Below, piece after piece: positions 61,243 through 64,000 of a stretch of DNA of 64,000 nt. The translations under genes were made by a program, and so were the position numbers. Each line of letters opens with the position of its first letter. Within the stretch, counting starts at the first letter, position 1. Under the pieces are notes generated by a model. The model was given only the letters and a program-made list of their open reading frames with translations, ran no database searches and was not told the origin of the DNA. The DNA is from Megalobrama amblycephala (lineage: Eukaryota; Chordata; Actinopteri; Cypriniformes; Xenocyprididae): NCBI RefSeq assembly GCF_018812025.1, contig NC_063049.1:39037845-39101844 (forward strand), read 5' to 3'.

Positions 61243-62717
61243 CAAACCCGATTCCAAAAAAGTTGGGACACTGTACAAATTGTGAATAAAAAAGGAATGC
61301 AATAATTTACAAATCTCATAAACTCACAATAAAATATAGATAACATATCAAATGTTGAAAGTGAGACATTTTGAAATGTCATGCCAAATATTGGCTCATT
61401 TTGGATTTCATGAGAGCTACACATTCCAAAAAAGTTGGGACAGGTAGCAATAAGAGGCCGGAAAAGTTAAATGTACATATAAGGAACAGCTGGAGGACCA
61501 ATTTGCAACTTATTAGGTCAATTGGCAACATGATTGGGTATAAAAAGAGGCTCTCAGAGTGGCAGTGTCTCTCAGAAGTCAAGATGGGCAGAGGATCACC
61601 AATTCCCCCAATGCTGCAGCGAAAAATAGTGGAGCAATATCAGAAAGGAGTTTCTCTGAGAAAAATTGCAAAGAGTTTGAAGTTATCATCATCTAAAGTG
61701 CAAAATATCATCCAAAGATTCAGAGAATCTGGAACAATCTCTGTGCGTAAGGGTCAAGGCCGGAAAACCACACTGGATGCCCGTGATCTTCGAGCCCTTA
61801 GACGGCACTGCATCACATACTGGAATGCTACTGTAATGGAAATCACAACATGGGCTTAGGAATACTTCCAGAAAACATTGTCGGTGAACACAATCCACCG
61901 TGCCATTCGCCGTTGCCGGCTAAAACTCTATAGGTCAAAAAAGAAGCCATATCTAAACATGATCCAGAAGCGCAGCCGTTTTCTCTGGCCCAAGAGGACA
62001 AGGACAACCCAAGTTGTTATCAGCACTCAGTTCAGAAGCCTGCATCTCTGATGGTATGGGGTTGCATGAGTGCGTGTGGCATGAGCAGCTTACACATCTG
62101 GAAAGGCACCATCAATGCTGAAAGGTATATCCAAGTTCTAGAACAACATATGCTCCCATCCAGACGTCGTCTCTTTCAGGGAAGACCTTGCATTTTCCAA
62201 CATGACAATGACAGACCACATACTGCATCAATTACAACATCATGGCTGCGTAGAAGAAGGATACGGGTACTGAAACGGCCAGCCTGCAGTCCAGATCTTT
62301 CACCCATAGAAAACATTTGGCGCATCATAAAGAAGAAGATGCAACAAAGAAGACCTAAGACAGTTGAGCAACTAGAAGCCTGTATTAGACAAGAATGGGA
62401 CAACATTCCTATTCCTAAACTTGAGCAACTTGTCTCCTCAGTCCCCAGACGTTTGCAGACTGTTATAAAAAGAAGAGGGGATGCCACACAGTGGTAAACA
62501 TGGCCTTGTCCCAACTTTTTTGAGATGTGTTGATGCCATGAAATTTAAAATCAACTTATTTTCCCCTTAAAATGATACATTTTCTCAATTTAAACATTTG
62601 ATATGTCATCTATGTTGTATTCTGAATAAAATATTGAAATTTGAAACTTCCACATCATTGCATTCTGTTTTTATTCACAATTTGTACAGTGTCCCAACTT
62701 TTTTGGAATCGGGTTTG
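61243..62717 (+). mobile_element. Tc1-like transposon, IR/DR type, defective
   Basis: 1475 bp with TA at 61241-61242 and 62718-62719. Outer ends are identical: CAAACCCGATTCCAAAAAAG then TTGGGACACTGTACAAATT. Each ~210-bp terminal region holds an inner copy of AAAAAAGTTGGGACA (61428-61442; inverse 62507-62522), the IR/DR arrangement of fish Tc1 elements. Between lies a broken transposase gene. Confidence 0.95.
61584..62497 (+). pseudogene. Broken Tc1-like transposase (DD34E family)
   Basis: Starts at ATG 61584 (MGRGSPIPP). The N-terminal helix-turn-helix region is intact: QRKIVEQYQKGVSLRKIAKS, then SSSKVQNIIQRFRESGT. A TAG stop falls at 61857-61859, after TTWA. The frame then continues readably to SRFLWPKR, after which the segment that should carry the first catalytic aspartate is missing, and a stop and frameshift follow near 62049. 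The C-terminal part (62051-62497) is open: MVWGCMSACG, HDNDRPHTA with the second aspartate, SPDLSPIENIW with the glutamate 34 residues later. Loss of the first aspartate makes the product inactive. Confidence 0.9.
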
Positions 62718-62802
62718 TAGCTTGAATGTAACCCTTGTTTCACTTTGTCAGGTGCTTCATATATATAACTTTTTAGCGGTTCCTATCATCATTTAGTTTT
62801 AA

Positions 62803-63476
62803 AGGTCCCGTTTTTCGTGTTTTTTTGAAGCTTTGATTGTGTTTATAGTGTGCAATATAACATGTGTTCATGTTTCACGTGTAAAAAAACACAGTATTTT
62901 TCACATAATTTACTTATCTGTATACCGCTGTTTCCACTGTCATAAAAACGGGCTGATGACTTCCTTGTTCTATGAAGTCCCTCCTTCAGAAATACGTAAC
63001 GAGTTCTGATTGTGCCAGCAGTTCCTGTGTTGTGATTCGACAGCTCTGAGCGCACCGTGCCCGGAAAGGTCACGCCTCTTACCATAATGTGGAGATGCAC
63101 GCGCTCAGTGTTATTGTAAACATGTCTTTAATTTTACCCTATCAATTTGAGCCGGAATCAGACCCGGTGATTGGACTGCGGGATGAAAATAACAGCGTTT
63201 CGACGACATGGCGACAAACACACTCTACAAACGCAACTCTTGTGTATTCCTGTGGGCGGAGGTTAGTCAAAAACTGTTTTAGTGACGTCATTAAAGAAGG
63301 AAGTAGAGGGATGTAGTCCAAACTGGCCGTTCGATGTAGGCGACTTCTGTTAAATAAAATATCTCGCTTGGCATTGAACTTTGAGCTTTAAAATTTTACA
63401 GATTTTATTTATACTCTAACAACAACATTACACACTAACTAAAGTTTGAAACATGGGATCACGAAGAACGGGACCT
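62803..63476 (+). mobile_element. TTAA element AGGTCCCGTT with an exon-like ORF
   Basis: 674 bp with TTAA at 62799-62802 and 63477-63480. Left AGGTCCCGTTTTTCGTG, right reversed AGGTCCCGTTCTTCGTG (16 of 17). A short frame at about 63122-63316 starts MSLILPYQFEPESDPVIG. The PYQFEPESDP motif is one I recall at the N-terminus of repeated, uncharacterised fish proteins (P2X7-like predicted proteins), so the element may have captured a promoter and first exon. No transposase. Confidence 0.75.
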
Positions 63477-63480
63477 TTAA

Positions 63481-64000
63481 TTAATTTTGTTTTTTATTTT
63501 GATAAAAATGTATCTATTAAACAACTCATAAACATACTTTATCACTAGAAAAGAAAAATGAAATAACCTGTTATAAAAGTATTGGTAAAGGGTTCTTTAA
63601 AAGTTCAAGAACCCCACTGAACCTTTTTTTTGTCTAAGTATATAACATATTTAAAATTGTGAAACCCAAGAAAGAACATCATTTGGACCCTTTCTAATCT
63701 GAAACCTTGTTGCATTGTTACCTGTTCTTGTGCTTTTATATTTTGTCTATTTCATGTTTGAGGTTAATGAGGGTTAATAAATACAATATATATAGATAGA
63801 TATTTTCATTTCCTATGTTGCATCCTGTAAAATGCCTTTTACTAAAAATAGCTCTAGATATTTCTGGAGACAAGCCTTAATAAATATGCCGTTTTTGAAA
63901 TTCCTGTGGCTGTATAGTGCTTGTGTTCAGAAACAGCTCTTTGGCAGAATAAGCATCCTGTGTTTAGCAACAGAATTTCAAGCCATTACACCTGGCTTGG
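63481..64000. other. Unassigned to window end
   Basis: AT-rich, no recognised feature. Confidence 0.4.

Overview
This window reads as nuclear DNA of a cyprinid-type teleost (carp / zebrafish relatives). It is AT-rich and has no bacterial-style gene layout. It is packed with short DNA transposons of kinds I recognise from cyprinid genomes: palindromic MITEs ending in ACACTACYGTTCAAAAGTTT, TTAA-flanked elements starting AGGGWTAGTTCACCC, hAT MITEs starting CAGGGGTGTCC, and Tc1/mariner relatives. Long microsatellites are also present. No complete protein-coding gene is visible. The stretch looks like a large intron or intergenic region.

Layout. 1-5.1 kb: palindromic MITEs, two TTAA-bounded elements and a repeat-poor island. 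5.9-8.1 kb: the 3' end of an L2/CR1-type LINE, then a 929-bp mariner-like element nested in an older repeat, then a long AT/CA microsatellite. 8-19 kb: mostly repeat-poor islands mixed with a hAT MITE, an AAAAT pentanucleotide array, another TTAA element and a TCTA/ATCC array. 19.8-22.3 kb: a foldback repeat containing a complete 1.28-kb miniature LTR retrotransposon (TRIM) with two LTRs, a tRNA-Phe primer site and a perfect 5-bp target duplication. 22-36 kb: islands with possible minus-strand exons (25.95-26.25, 30.8-30.95, 31.15-31.29 kb), hAT, Tc1 and TTAA elements. 36-46 kb: a short plus-strand exon-like ORF, paired TTAA elements, and a doubly nested locus at 42.3-45.7 kb. 47.6-50.5 kb: a satellite-like array of about 13 units with higher-order structure. 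51-64 kb: more TTAA elements, a CpG-rich promoter-like island near 56.2 kb, and a 1.47-kb Tc1 copy with a broken transposase.

What is host and what is mobile. Confident calls rest on paired termini plus target duplications that can be read directly. Host coding content is uncertain: several GC-richer islands hold short open frames next to consensus splice signals, mainly on the minus strand, and could be exons of one long gene whose promoter might be the 56.2-kb CpG island. I could not name that gene. Other islands look like conserved noncoding elements. All percentages and counts given are by-eye hand counts.
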